Source: Amia ocellicauda
Taxonomy: Eukaryota; Chordata; Actinopteri; Amiiformes; Amiidae
DNA: 64,000 nucleotides
Assembly (NCBI RefSeq): GCF_036373705.1
Contig: NC_089858.1
Location: 10,898,001-10,962,000, forward strand
Direction of reading: 5' to 3'
Both the position numbers and the translations under genes were made by a program. The notes under the pieces were generated by a model. That model was not told the DNA's origin and did no database searches. It saw only the letters and a program-made list of their open reading frames with translations. Positions 48,201 to 59,564 of the stretch are shown here, piece after piece (the stretch's first letter is position 1; each line of letters opens with the position of its first letter).

Positions 48201-51200
48201 CTGAGTCAATGGGTGTGATTCTCTGGGCTTTAGGGCCGTGAAAATAAGCAGTGGTATAACAGGTCATCTCTGAAGCTGGTGACTGTAATTCCTTTGTTTT
48301 TATAGGTGTCTGGGCCCAGAAACTGGGCAGAATGGCAGGAGTAAACGTGCCCCTCATTGCCATGCACCATGCCTACGTGGTGACCGAGAGGATCGAAGGA
48401 ATCCAGGTAACAGGCCTCTCTGCGGTTAGGGGTGTGTATGAGTGCTGTCTGGGCTTGTGATGAACTAGGCCGATATGTGGTGTGTAGTGCTGGGGTTTGG
48501 TTTTATATGTTTTCAAAATTTAGAATCCAAGTCAATTTCCAAGATTATCCATTGTATTATAAAATGCTATTTGTATCCACAGTGTTATTTAATATTACCA
48601 ATTTCTTTATTTCAGAGTGAAATCATGTAAGGCCTTTTTCCCTCTCGTTTCATTTGTCATATCAATTGGTTCTACTGCAGTTCATTTTAAATTCCTATTT
48701 CGTGACTAGAAGGATTCCACTTTCCCCGTGAAATGTGCCTGTCATGAGTTTTGGTCCTGGGCAAACTTCAACAGGTTACAGAGTGCGTCTTCTCCTCTAA
48801 AGATAGCTCTCTTTCAGGTCAGCCTAATGTGGAGAAATTCAGCTGAGGCCATCGCCACAGTTTGAAATTTGGGCTTTTGTTACGTAAACGGCAGCCTTCA
48901 AACCAATGCTCAATCACACTGTGAATTAAGGATTTGTAAAAACACTCTACCATTTAGATTGAATGAATGAATTAATGAATGAATATATAAATGTTTTGCT
49001 TGTGTTTTTGTAAACAATAATTATCATCATTATAATGGAAGACCCTGCTAAAAGATTCAAATGATTTTTAAGTAACGGGAGTTCACCTTAAAATGAAGTA
49101 TCCTTTTGTTGGATTGCATCATGATGAAGTCTGACCTCTTGGTCCTGTTTCAGTTTAAGTGGTGGAAATAATGAAGTCAAAGTATTGGTGATTTTTATCA
49201 GCAGGGGGCAGTCTGCCATCAGATAAAGTAGGCCACAATCAAGACCACAACTGAATGTACGACACATGAGTTAAAGATACACTTATATACAGTATATGGG
49301 AATGGATAGAGTCTCTCTTAAACACCTGACACGGCTAGAGAGTCAAGGGGCTTTACTGATGTAAGGTTGCAAGGTAATCTTTCATGTTATTTTTGTTTTT
49401 GTTTTCTATTTTCAATTTATTTGTCTGCTTCTAGTCAGAGGAGTTGCGTTAAGCTGCTCTATAGGGAGTTGATATGCAGAATCTCACATCACTGCACATT
49501 TTCATAGCTGTTGGCGTTTGCGTAATATCCTAATGAAGTGAGAGGGAATATTCCAATGCTTTTCCAAAAACACAATTGCACTCATTAAGTGTATTTCTGG
49601 AGCTGCAGGTTCATCCAGTTATGCAACACTGGGCTTATCAATCTAGGCTGGGCAATAAATATCCACTTGGGCTAGTATGTCTAGCTGTGACAGTTGACTA
49701 ACAGAAGATGAGTATTTTAAGACTCATTCCCATTGCTTATCTTCAAAATTAAATAATTGTACCATGTTTAGTTATACACATTGCTCTCTTGCTGGTTAAA
49801 CATAATATCTATTTTCTGTTGTTAAATCATAGAACGGATTATTCCACATTTCCACCAATTAAGCCAACTTTGCAGTAATGAACGATTCCAGCTAACCTCA
49901 TTTGACACATCCTAACAAACTTAATCCTAATAGTTGTTTAAATTAGTCTTGGAGTATCCTCAAAAAGTATGATTTGTATAAGAAGCTTTTTTTGAAATGT
50001 GAGCTTGAAATCACTAAGAGGTAAGGTGGAAGTAATGAATGTTCTGGATCAAAAGAAAAGCCCAGTAATTGTTTCTTCTTCTTCTCCCTCACTGTAGAAT
50101 ATGCCCAATGTCCGGGACCACGATGCATCTGTGTACCTCCGTCTCCAAGGAGATGCCCTCTCTGTTGGCGGTTATGAGCAGAATCCCATTTTCTGGGAAG
50201 AGGTATGTCTGTGTTCAACTGTCTCAGCCTTCAAGCTGGACTTTGGTTATACCGCTCCATTATAAGGTCACAAATCCAGATTAATTACACATGACAATTA
50301 ATTAAAGCATTTCTCCTCATGTCTGTCAATTTACTTCTGCTTCTTTCCCGATTCTATAAAGAAAACCTCCAGCAAAATCTGCATTACATCATCCGTACAG
50401 CGCCGTCCTTACCATCTTTTTTTTTTTTAAGCTAAAATGGCACTACACAGCAATTTCCACACTGGTAATGACAGTACAGCCAGACCTGTAATATTAAGAA
50501 CTTCTTGGGCGCTTGAACCTGTCCGATCATTGCAGAATCATTGCTAACTTCACAGAGGAGCTCTTTTGGTTCAAGATTTATTTTCCCCATTGTACAATAC
50601 CCTTGTATATTTATGCCAATCATTATATTCAATGTGAAAAGACATTGTTGTTTGTATGTTCGAGGGGTGCAGTGAGCTTATTCACTCTGGAGGGATAGAC
50701 TCACTTTTTTCTAACTTTAAAGAACCCATATGGAGCCGGAACATTCCCCCGAGCGTGACAGGCTGACACACAACCTCCCAGGGCCAGCCTAAGGCACAAG
50801 CTTGGTCTAAGCTTGTGGTAGTTGTGGCTTCCTCAGTGTCCTGAGAAACGGGAACTTTTCACGCCTATACACTTTGTCTCAAAGTTAAATGAAGAAGCGG
50901 ACGAGCACCCAGTTGAACTGCAGTTTTTATAAAACATGTCTGTATGCATTTGATTTCCTATACACCCAACACAACAACTTCACCTCAGCAACACAAATAG
51001 CTTTTTTTTTTCATTTTTAAACATTTCACAATGTGCAAGTGACAAACTCACACAGCTCATTGAGCCCAGGTAGGAATGATCTTATGGTTACATTTTGGTT
51101 GTCTGTTGTTTTAGTAATATTTTGACTAGTTAAGATCAATTGTGCACTAGAATGTAATGTAAGTGTTTAGGTTTTGGGTTTGGTTAGGATTAGCGCTAGC

Positions 51201-54200
51201 TTTCCCCCTAAACTTTGACTTCCATAGAGTAAGAATGGGCTTTAACCAACACAATCCAAGTTTCAGAGTTCCTGTACTGAGCAACTTTTGCAATGTTAGT
51301 TTTCCCATCCAAGTTATGCCTTGTTTATTGGACGAGTGATGTTATTGCGAGTTGTTGAAAGGCCTTGCAGGAATATTGCTTTTGTTCAGGTTTGATAATC
51401 CTGGTTCAACAATGGCATATCCATTTGCTCATTAAATAGCCAGCTGGTCTGATTACCTTGATAAGGTCAAGCCTCAAGAAAAACAATTATTAAACATTTT
51501 ATATTTAAACCTGACCCCTGTGCTCACTCTATGCACACAGACTATTTTGATTTTTTTTATGCATTCAGCATTTTACTTGCATAACTGTCAGCATCCACAG
51601 AATATCTGGTTGACTAATGGGCTCTATTGAACCACCATTTGTCTGAAGCTTCAGTTTCACCTGTCTGGTATAGGCCAAACCTGTCAGAAACAGGAGAGAA
51701 AGCGTTCTTGTGAGTCTGTTGGCGTGCATCATGTAAAGTGACATTTAGGGATTGTAATGGCTGAGGTGTTGGAGATGAGGTTTGGAAGGAGAAGAGGGGA
51801 AAATGTATCGTGCAGCTTGGCAAGGGAACACTTAAAACTAAAATAAATGAATAAATAAAACCTGAAAAGAGCAATCCCAGTCTTCGTCAATGTATCTCTA
51901 GCTAGCCACTTGCAAGTGTGTTACAGGCCTGGGCCTATCTCTGATAAACAACACAACTCTGTGTCAATTAAACATGTATCACTTTATACATCATTGACAT
52001 GAACAAAGGAAGGGCCTTTACTGAACGTACTCTTAAATTCTGTGCGTGCAACTGTTCCTGCAGAGCAGAATCTTGATGTTGCCGTGTTATATAACCGTAA
52101 AGAAGGTTTAGTTGAAACAGCTGCTTTTTGCATTCGTTTCCCTGTGAATTACTCGAGATCATTCCCATTGTGCAATCAAGTGAAAATGACTTTTTAAATT
52201 AGAAACAGTCTTGCGCTTGAATAGGTCCAACAATTAAAGGTTTGAAGAAGTCCTCGCCTTTCTTTCACTTCATCCCTTCAGAGTGCTAATTAATCAACAC
52301 AATCCTTTGCATCTGGTCTCTTTTAGTTTTACATGTGGATGACTTGAGTCAGTGTCTTGGTAACTGTCTCCTCTGTCTGCAAACAATCCCAAATATTGGA
52401 ATGATTGTTTCATGCGTTTCAAGGGTTAGCAGATTGAGGCATGATGGTGTGGCCTCGTGTTGCTGCCATGGTCTATTTAAAATTAGGCTTCATGTGACCT
52501 TCATGTGTCTGCAGTTGCATTGCTTAAAATCAAGTCCTGACTTGTTAATTTGTTCAACACATCCCTTGATGACTTGCAGGTTTCTGACAAGTTTGCCTTC
52601 AGTCTGTTTGATTTGAACTGGGACGTCTTCATGCAGAACATTGAGGGAGCTATCAACCGGATTCCCGCACTGGAGAGAACCGGGATCAAATCTACTGTCT
52701 GTGGACCAGGTACTGGAGAGCCCCATTACTGTATTTATTTAGTTAGTGAGTTATGTATTTTTAACTTTGTTCCCTCCGAGGACTTTATTTGGGAACTGAT
52801 CCAGTTTAGCGTGTTTATCCCCATGCCGACCCTGTCTATGTCCTGAAGCAGGTTCAGTAGGTCAAGTCATCTCCAAATGACACAATCCCAAGAGAAAATT
52901 TGAGACATATGGTCTGCTGCTTGGTTGACTGCCAGGTAGATTTATGGACCAGGCTGTATTAGGTTCTTGGAGCATAATAGTGTTTGGGTTAATGTCTACG
53001 AGTTTGGCTCATCCCAAAATCTCCAGCAAATTGTTATCAAACGGATGAACAAAACACACAGGTCTGATGCTTGTGTGTTCCCCCTCACCTTCCCCAACCT
53101 CCACCAGCTTTAACGTAAAAATCTATCAGGCATCCGTTTATTTTCTTTTGTGGACAATCATTTGTATGAAAACCGAGTAAATTATAGAAATAACAAGTTA
53201 AAAACTTGACTGTTGGAACAGTTTTTTAGTAACCATGTCTTAACTGATAATGAGTAATACATTCAGTGTTGGTTAAAATGGTAAATGCCATTAGGATTAA
53301 AGCAATTACTTATGGGCCCAAGTCGCAGCCTTAGCCTGCCTGGCAGGTGACGTGGTGCCTGAATATTGGTTACCCAGCAGCACTGTGGAACTTAAGTGAC
53401 AATATCAAAGTGGCCTATCTCTGTATGTATCCATGCGTGAAGTGTTAAAAAATTGTATGCTTGGAGTGTGGTGCAGTGGTTTTGTACAAACAACTTGTAC
53501 CTCATTGAACCAAAACATATTAAATTACTGTCCGTGCACAAGAGAGCAACTGCCAAAGCTTTCAGTCGTTTCTTGGAAATCGGTAGAATGACTTTTCATG
53601 TTTGTAGGCTTCAAGACATGACTTCATCCCAGTTATATTTGCCTGGGCTTGTGGTTAATTTTCAAGGGTGCAGTTTCATTATTTATTTAGATTTTATGAT
53701 TGGCCTGTTTTTTGAGGATCTGTGATGCATATGTATTCCTAGAATTTTCAGTGGTCTTTTTAAGATGCCAAATACTAAGTAACTCTGATTTTCAATGTAG
53801 CCCAAGACTACATCGACACAAAATAGCACCGTTAAGGATGCATAAGCAAATAATCTGCAAAGGTTTTTTTATCAGTATGTCTACCTATAGAAATTGTAAA
53901 AGGTCAGAAGAGATTGAGCAACTTGTAAGGCCCAGGTTGTTACATTTCTGTGTCCTCCAATTAAGGCTTGCTAAATGTGCTAAGTTTAACAACAAAAGTG
54001 GTCAATGAAGTTGTAAATAAGAAGGTTGATGGATGTAATTATTGTTATTGTAAAACAGATGGAATTGTACTGCTAGGATGTAAACCAAAGTGACCTTGTA
54101 GCCATCAGAAAGATTAGAGTTACTCATGTAAGAGTCTCTTCCTTTTCCATGCTTTGTTTATACAAGGCTGAGTTCAAACCTAGGTGATCTCTCAACACAT

Positions 54201-57200
54201 TCTTGTTACTCTTGTTTTTGTAGTTGCACCCTATAACCTCCCTTACCGTTAAATGTCTTCTCCATTGGTTTCGTGCCATTTAAGCACATTTCAATTTGCC
54301 CGTGCAATGCCCTTACCCCCTAAAGTCTAAAAAAGGAACTGGAGATCTAATGGAAAATTGCCGAAGGACTGTGCTGAATCTGAAACTCATGTTTCCGTAT
54401 GTTAGTGAGGGAACTGAATTGTTTTGTCTGGATTAACAGAGACCAGGCCTTAAAGGGGAGTGATGTCAATTTTAAAAGTGAAACGAGGAAGCTATGTGCA
54501 GATTTGCCTCTTTCATTATTACTAGATTTGTGAGTAATAAGTCCTGGAGATCAGGAAGGTATAACATTATTTTATTGTGCTCACATGCCTTTCAGTACAA
54601 CACCAGGCTGATGGCTGGGGTTGTTTTCCTGAGCTGACTGAAAGTTTTGATTTCAGATTTTATGTGTTGTGTTTTGCTGCTGCTGTTGCTGCTGACTTGT
54701 CATTTTGGTTTCTCTCCGTGTCCCCTGCGGTTGCCCATTTTCAGCTCGAAGTTCCAAGTGCTCTGTTGAACCCAGTTAGTCAGCAGTTGGTGTGCTGGCA
54801 CCACTGAGATGATCAAATAGACTCAGACCTTTTCCCCTCTGATCTACTGAAGGTGCAGCTGCCCCAAGAGGAACTGCTGCTTCAGCATGCAGCCTTCCAC
54901 CTGCCTTCCTTCCAGTGCACTGGCCTGCCTCTAACCCTCCTTCTGCACCGATGAGCTTTTGCACTGTCATTGAAGTAAACCGTTCCTTCCCAGATGCCGA
55001 TTATCTGCCACAGTCTTGTGGCAAGGCCTAAATGAGATAATTAAAGCAATACCAGAGCCTTAAAGGAATCGTTTTTTTTTAAGCATTGTACGGAGACAGG
55101 TAATTGAGTAAGCTCATTCTGATTGTCTCCTTCTCTACTCTCAAGGAGCGTCTCTGCTCCTAGAGAGTGAATACATCGATGTGTGTCATTCACTGTGTGC
55201 TACTCTCATTGTCTTTAGCCGTCAATGAGATGCAAATGAATAGACATGAAATTGAACTTATACAATGGTGCATATACACTCTCCTAAAGGATTATTAGGA
55301 ACACCTGTTCAATTTCTCATTAATGCAATTATCTAACCAACCAATCACATGGCAGTTGCTTCAATGCATTTAGGGGTGTGGTCCTGGTCAAGACAATCTC
55401 CTGAACTCCAAACTGAATGTCTGAATGGGAAAGAAAGGGGATTTAAGCAATTTTGAGCGTGGCATGGTTGTTGGTGCCAGACGGGCCGGTCTGAGTATTT
55501 CACAATCTGCTCAGTTACTGGGATTTTCACACACAACCATTTCTAGGGTTTACAAATAATGGTGTGAAAAGGGAAAAACATCCAGTATGCGGCAGTCCTG
55601 TGGGCGAAAATGCCTTGTTGATGCTAGAGGTCAGAGGAGAATGGGCCGACTGATTCAAGCTGATAGAAGAGCAACTTTGACTGAAATAACCACTCGTTAC
55701 AACCGAGGTATGCAGCAAAGCATTTGTGAAGCCACAACACGTACAACCTTGAGGCGGATGGGCTACAACAGCAAAAGACCCCACCGGGTACCACTCATCT
55801 CCACTACAAATAGGAAAAAGAGGCTACAATTTGCACAAGCTCACCAAAATTGGACAGTTGAAGACTGGAAAAATGTTGCCTGGTCTGATGAGTCTCGATT
55901 TCTGTTGAGACATTCAGATGGTAGAGTCAGAATTTGGCGTAAACAGAATGAGAACATGGATCCATCATGCCTTGTTACCACGTGCAGGCTGGTGGTGGTG
56001 GTGTAATGGTGTGGGGGATGTTTTCTTGGCACACTTTAGGCCCCTTAGTGCCAATTGGGCATCGTTTAAATGCCACGGCCTACCTGAGCATTGTTTCTGA
56101 CCATGTCCATCCCTTTATGACCACCATGTACCCATCCTCTGATGGCTACTTCCAGCAGGATAATGCACCATGTCACAAAGGTCCAATCATTTCAAATTGG
56201 TTTCTTGAACATGTAATGAGTTCACTGTACTAAACTGGCCCCCACAGTCACCAGATCTCAACTCAATAGAGCATCTTTGGGATGTGGTGGAACGGGAGCT
56301 TCGTGCCCTGGATGTGCATCCCACAAATCTCCATCAACTGCAAGATGCTATCCTATCAATATGGGCCAACATTTCTAAAGAATGCTTTCAGCACCTTGTT
56401 GAATCAATGCCACGTAGAATTAAGGCAGTTCTGAAGGCGAAAGGGGGTCAAACACAGTATTAGTATGGTGTTCCTCATAATCCTTTAGGTGAGTGTATAT
56501 ACACTCACCTAAAGGATTATTAGGAACACCATACTAATACTGTGTTTGACCCCCTTTCGCCTTAATTCTACGTGGCCTTGATTCAACAAGGTGCTGAAAG
56601 CATTCTTTAGAAATGTTGGCCCATATTGATAGGATAGCATCTTGCAGTTGATGGAGATTTGTGGGATGCACATCCAGGGCACGAAGCTCCCGTTCCACCA
56701 CATCCCAAAGATGCTCTATTGGGTTGAGATCTGGTGACTGTGGGGGCCAGTTTAGTACAGTGAACTCATTGTCATGTTCAAGAAACCAATTTGAAATGAT
56801 TCGACCTTTGTGACATGGTGCATTATCCTGCTGGAAGTAGCCATCAGAGGATGGGTACATGGTGGTCATAAAGGGATGGACATGGTCAGAAACAATGCTC
56901 AGGTAGGCCGTGGCATTTAAAGTGTGCCAAGAAAACATCCCCCACACCATTACACCACCACCACCAGCCTGCACAGTGGTAACAAGGCATGATGGATCCA
57001 TGTTCTCATTCTGTTTACGCCAAATTCTGACTCTACCATCTGAATGTCTCAACAGAAATCGAGACTCATCAGACCAGGCAACATTTTTCCAGTCTTCAAC
57101 TGTCCAATTTTGGTGAGCTTGTGCAAATTGTAGCCTCTTTTTCCTATTTGTAGTGGAGATGAGTGGTACCCGGTGGGGTCTTCTGCTGTTGTAGCCCATC

Positions 57201-59564
57201 CGCCTCAAGGTTGTACGTGTTGTGGCTTCACAAATGCTTTGCTGCATACCTCGGTTGTAACGAGTGGTTATTTCAGTCAAAGTTGCTCTTCTATCAGCTT
57301 GAATCAGTCGGCCCATTCTCCTCTGACCTCTAGCATCAACAAGGCATTTTCGCCCACAGGACTGCCGCATACTGGATGTTTTTCCCTTTTCACACCATTC
57401 TTTGTAAACCCTAGAAATGGTTGTGCGTGAAAATCCCAGTAACTGAGCAGATTGTGAAATACTCAGACCGGCCCGTCTGGCACCAACAACCATGCCACGC
57501 TCAAAATTGCTTAAATCACCTTTCTTTCCCATTCAGACATTCAGTTTGGAGTTCAGGAGATTGTCTTGACCAGGACCACACCCCTAAATGCATTGAAGCA
57601 ACTGCCATGTGATTGGTTGGTTCGATAATTGCATTAATGAGAAATTGAACAGGTGTTCCTAATAATCCTTTAGGTGAGTGTACACTGTGATACACATAAT
57701 TTCTGTGATTTATATATAAATTTCCACATCTGTGAAAGTTAGCGCTAGTGCCACCCAAATATTTCACCCAGCACTCCCTGAGAAAAATGTGAAGTTAGCA
57801 TTTTGACTTTAGTCTTCAGCAGAGGCAGGTACTGCAAAAAGAAATAAAAAATGAGTGTCTTTCATCTGCTTGTCAAAAAAGTGCAATGCGACCCCCCCCC
57901 TTCTATTTAGGGATAAACTTTGCTGGTTTGCAGGTGGAGGGACAATTAAAGATGTATGAGGAGCCTTTAAGTAGAGAAAGCTGCTGTGTATCCCGAGGGT
58001 GTGATCTATATCAGCTCTGCCTGGGAAGCAGGCCGGTGCGCTCAGCCTGGCCTAATGGAACATGACAGGTACACAGCGGCACTTTCGCCAGAGAGCCTGA
58101 CCGCCTCGCGCTGACTGACGTGCTGGTGAAGGGAACTGGCTGAAGCAGAGATTCACAAACCTGTTCCCCCCAAAAAATACATCTTTCCAGACAAGGAAAA
58201 CGAACATAGATACAGGATTAACTACTTTTTCTTTTCAAATGAAAAATTGTAAAATATGGTCCCATTTCTCTGCAGTTTAATATATTAGGTTCTTTGTTAG
58301 AAATCAAATTGTCCTTACCTCTGAGCCAAATGCACCACTGCCTTATATTATATAACACTGTATAAAATAATATTTTCAAACAGAGTGCCAACTTTCTGGC
58401 CCACCAGACATTTGCAAGGAATTCCTTTATTACCTTAAGCATTGTGCTGTTTGGTCTTTTCAATTACAGTAAAATTTAAAATGGTATTGTACTTCCCCTG
58501 ATATAATATAACAGACTCATCTAATATGGGGAACAGATTGATTTATGTTCCCTTAATTTCCTGGGAATTTCAACTTATTATCATTTAACTCTACAGATGC
58601 CCTGTATAGGGACAAAATCTAACCAATGTTTTTGGTTACACTTTAAAGGAGTGGCAGATGTTGGAATTGACGAGTAGAATAATAGCTAAATTTTTGATGC
58701 AGTTTTTCTGAGTTCTGCTGTTTACCCCTTCCTTTGCCATCATGGCCCTAAGAGTTGTGCCCCTATGGTCTATCCAGGCTAAAGCTTAATTGTTCAAAGG
58801 GCTTCTCAGCCTGATTTTGTTCCTGGGCTCGCGAATGGCAGGGGTTTAATGAGAGAAAGAGAGATCAGAGAGACTAGTTATTGCCCTGCGTTGCACTTAA
58901 GAGAAGATGAATAAAATATATGCCTCTCTCTCTAAATTCATTTTCCTTCTCTCTTCTTTTTTAACCTCTCATCTGAGATACAGATGCATGGGTCGTTTTT
59001 TTCTTTTCTTTTTTATAAGTAATTGGAAAGGTGTGTTAAATATTGCTGTGGAGATTGCGCACTAATTTACTTTTTGCAAAAATACCCTTTGTATTTGGGC
59101 GGGGGTGGGGGTTGTTTACCTGCCCGTCTCCCTCCTGTAGTTTTCTTTTTCAACGTTGCAGTGTTAAAAAACAACAACAAAACAGATGTTCTGGTGTAAA
59201 TAGCTGCTGACATTCAAGCATTGAATTGCTCTCATTTAGGGAAAGGACAAACTGCCTTCACCAGAGATTTACATTAAGTGGTTCTTAAATTATAGAGTAA
59301 CTGTTAATCCCTCATATCATCTCAAAATATGGCCTCAATTTCAAAATCTAATGATGTGGTTTGCAGCTTGTAAAAACACATATATATGTGCCATTTTCTA
59401 GAGCAAGAACATACCAACCAAGCCTGGGTTCTCTTTTTAATGGTTGCACTGTTGTCTATTACCCTTTCCCCTCCCAGAATCCTTCACTGCTGATCACAAG
59501 CCTTTGATGGGTGAGGCTCCCGAAGTCAGAGGATTCTTCTTAGGCTGTGGCTTCAACAGTGCAG
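45279..59564 (+). CDS. sardh: Sarcosine dehydrogenase, mitochondrial (first 8 coding exons; continues beyond window)
   Basis: Coding exons: 45279-45603, 46013-46191, 46308-46487, 47088-47211, 48306-48406, 50098-50202, 52580-52709, 59478-59564, about 410 residues of roughly 920. The first listed exon begins at an acceptor (45264), so at least one untranslated exon lies upstream. Seen: an Arg/Ser-rich mitochondrial presequence; the FAD Rossmann motif [20 protein letters not shown] with the acidic LLERD; WHTAG with His106, the family's covalent FAD-attachment residue; then [55 protein letters not shown] and [20 protein letters not shown]. All run in order and very close to human SARDH. The enzyme demethylates sarcosine to glycine in the mitochondrial matrix and passes electrons to ETF. 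No further exon is visible from 59565 to the window end. Confidence 0.96.
52710..55276. other. sardh intron 7, left part
   Basis: Intronic sequence before the transposon pair. No gene or repeat recognised. Confidence 0.5.
55277..56495 (+). mobile_element. Tc1/mariner element, copy B (degenerate)
   Basis: 1219 bp, with the same ends as copy A (left end CACTCTCC, one base changed from CACTCACC). The transposase frame begins at 55425. It is stopped early by a nonsense change (AAATAA near 55553, where copy C has a Glu codon), shifted by loss of a T near 55981 (ACCACGTGC against ACCACTGTGC) and carries the same late frame change as copy A near 56213. It abuts copy C. Confidence 0.93.
56502..57680 (-). 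mobile_element. Tc1/mariner element, copy C, with long transposase frame
   Basis: 1179 bp on the minus strand with inverted ends and TA flanks. Its 3' end faces that of copy B across only TATATA (56496-56501). Relative to copies A and B it lacks about 30 bp in the middle and 12 bp near the 3' end, both multiples of three. Confidence 0.94.
56534..57532 (-). CDS. Tc1/mariner transposase (DDE type), 332 aa, uninterrupted
   Basis: Open from ATG 57532 to stop 56534. The N-terminus has helix-turn-helix DNA-binding regions ([24 protein letters not shown]). The catalytic domain has the three acidic landmarks [15 protein letters not shown] and NPIEHLWD. I count 36 residues between the second Asp and the Glu, which fits the DD36E group (named Incomer in the literature) better than classic DD34E Tc1. 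Two small in-frame losses (10 residues after MFSWHTL and 4 near the end) distinguish it from copies A and B; the first lies inside the catalytic domain and may abolish activity. Confidence 0.88.
   Translation of the reverse strand: MGKKGDLSNFERGMVVGARRAGLSISQSAQLLGFSRTTISRVYKEWCEKGKTSSMRQSCGRKCLVDARGQRRMGRLIQADRRATLTEITTRYNRGMQQSICEATTRTTLRRMGYNSRRPHRVPLISTTNRKKRLQFAQAHQNWTVEDWKNVAWSDESRFLLRHSDGRVRIWRKQNENMDPSCLVTTVQAGGGGVMVWGMFSWHTLNATAYLSIVSDHVHPFMTTMYPSSDGYFQQDNAPCHKGRIISNWFLEHDNEFTVLNWPPQSPDLNPIEHLWDVVERELRALDVHPTNLHQLQDAILSIWANISKECFQHLVESRPRRIKAKGGQTQY
57681..59477. other. sardh intron 7, right part
   Basis: Intronic sequence; T-rich tracts near 59000, no gene recognised. Confidence 0.5.
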
